From positions 1,178,001 through 1,242,000 of the forward strand of contig NZ_CP118610.1 in NCBI RefSeq assembly GCF_028993555.1: DNA of 64,000 nt, read 5' to 3'. Made by a program: the position numbers and the translations under genes. Positions 63,356-64,000 of the stretch are shown here, piece after piece. The first letter of the stretch is position 1, and each line of letters starts with the position of its first letter. Source of the stretch: Ensifer adhaerens (GTDB lineage: Bacteria; Pseudomonadota; Alphaproteobacteria; Rhizobiales; Rhizobiaceae). The notes under the pieces were generated by a model that was not told the DNA's origin, ran no database searches, and saw only the letters and a program-made list of their open reading frames with translations.

Positions 63356-64000
63356 ATGGACGCGCGCACCGAGACACGGCACATTCCGCTGTGTGTGGAT
63401 CTGGACGGTACTTTGTTGGCCGCCGATACGCTGTGGGAAGGCGCTGCGATCATTCTCCTGCGCAATCCGCTGATGCTCTTTCCCATGCTGTTCTGGCTCG
63501 CGAAGGGCAAGGCGCGGCTGAAGCATGAGGTAGCCTTGCGCTCCGGCCGCAAGGCTCAGGACTGGCCTTACCGGCAGGCGGTCATTGACCGGCTGGCCGC
63601 TGAAAAGAAGACGGGTCGCGAGCTCGTCCTCGTCACGGGTGCGGCGCCGTCGGTCGCCAGAGACGTTGCCGATCATGTCGGACTTTTTTCGTTGGTCATG
63701 CATTCGACCGATGCGCTCAACCTGACGAGCAGCCGCAAGCGCCAGGCGTTGGTGGATCGCTTCGGCGACGGCGCCTTCGACTATATGGGCAACAGCCGTG
63801 ACGACATCGCCGTCTTCGAGGTGGCGCGTCGCGCGATCGTGGTCGCTCCGGATTCCGCTGCCGAAAAGTGGCGCCGCAATCATGACGCCGAACGGCTGGA
63901 CACCGGCAAAGTGAGCATGCTTGCACCGCTGAAATCCATCCGGGTGCATCAATGGGCAAAGAACGTGCTCATCGGCGTGCCGATGATCCTCAATCACGAG
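63356..64000 (+). CDS. UbiA-type prenyltransferase with N-terminal HAD domain, 3' part missing
   Basis: Encodes at least 215 residues and runs off the right edge. The N-terminus is a HAD phosphatase-like domain (motif I DLDGTLLAADTLWEG, T in VLVTGAAPS, and GNSRDDIAVFEVAR). After residue 195 the start of a UbiA prenyltransferase appears (LAPLKSIRVHQWAKNVLIG). HAD-UbiA fusions occur in many bacteria and some make decaprenyl-phospho-ribose-type products; the substrate here is unknown. The start at 63356 follows GGATGGAA. Confidence 0.82.
   Translation, partial: MDARTETRHIPLCVDLDGTLLAADTLWEGAAIILLRNPLMLFPMLFWLAKGKARLKHEVALRSGRKAQDWPYRQAVIDRLAAEKKTGRELVLVTGAAPSVARDVADHVGLFSLVMHSTDALNLTSSRKRQALVDRFGDGAFDYMGNSRDDIAVFEVARRAIVVAPDSAAEKWRRNHDAERLDTGKVSMLAPLKSIRVHQWAKNVLIGVPMILNHE

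Overview
The window is 64 kb of chromosome from an alphaproteobacterium of the order Hyphomicrobiales, most likely a Rhizobiaceae member close to Sinorhizobium/Ensifer or Rhizobium. The reasons are high GC, an S10-spc-alpha ribosomal gene run without rpsD, an ATP12 F1-ATPase assembly chaperone, glutathione-dependent formaldehyde oxidation genes, a transglutaminase-like cysteine peptidase and many rhizobial DUF families. The organism is inferred from gene content and protein sequence; no database search was run. The window is almost all core genome: I see no insertion sequence, prophage, CRISPR array or defence island.

Positions 1-12.6 kb hold the 3' part of the S10 operon (rplB fragment to rpsQ), the spc operon (rplN to rplO, then secY-adk) and the alpha operon (rpsM, rpsK, rpoA, rplQ), all on the + strand. 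Terminator-like hairpins after rplO, after rpsM and after rplQ, and a weaker one after rpsQ, divide the run into likely transcription units.

Positions 12.7-27.2 kb hold a DUF4304 gene, the periplasmic methionine sulfoxide reductase pair msrP-msrQ, a two-PDZ Do-type protease coupled to rarA, and a guanidinium exporter (SugE/Gdx) preceded by a clear guanidine-II (mini-ykkC) riboswitch. Then comes a long minus-strand block: ATP12 chaperone, HAD phosphatase, RluC-type pseudouridine synthase, crcB fluoride channel, fghA, DUF1345, DUF188, adhC and an XRE regulator. adhC and fghA encode two consecutive steps of formaldehyde oxidation. An EamA exporter and lipB (lipoate synthesis) close the block.

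Positions 27.3-28.05 kb hold two identical tRNA-Leu(GAG) genes, each with its own promoter and terminator, forming a 529-bp-period segmental duplication. Positions 28.2-40.8 kb hold a serine hydrolase, a small lipoprotein, a peptide-deformylase-like protein that has lost its metal ligands, mgtE with a structured leader, a MerR regulator with a visible operator, three membrane protein genes, a 33-residue membrane microprotein with its own terminator, L-serine dehydratase, DUF1489, and a D,D-carboxypeptidase with a C-terminal SPOR domain.

Positions 41-50.3 kb hold the cysteine peptidase, a two-domain PilZ protein, a PAS-domain protein, a rhomboid protease, a CBS-domain protein, a patatin-like phospholipase, folE-hisI, an IscU-like scaffold followed by yidD, and DUF2267 and DUF1697 genes. 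Positions 50.5-64 kb hold thrS, a lysophospholipid acyltransferase, a rhizobial exported protein, a nitroreductase/flavin-reductase pair, a CitE-like protein, DUF2336, an extended SDR, a GNAT acetyltransferase, parE, an exported hydrolase and the start of a HAD-UbiA fusion cut by the window edge.

I do not see a convincing new multi-gene system. The items most worth following up are the guanidine-II riboswitch, the pseudo-deformylase, the microprotein, an orphan terminator suggesting a small RNA at about 43.9 kb, and the tRNA duplication.
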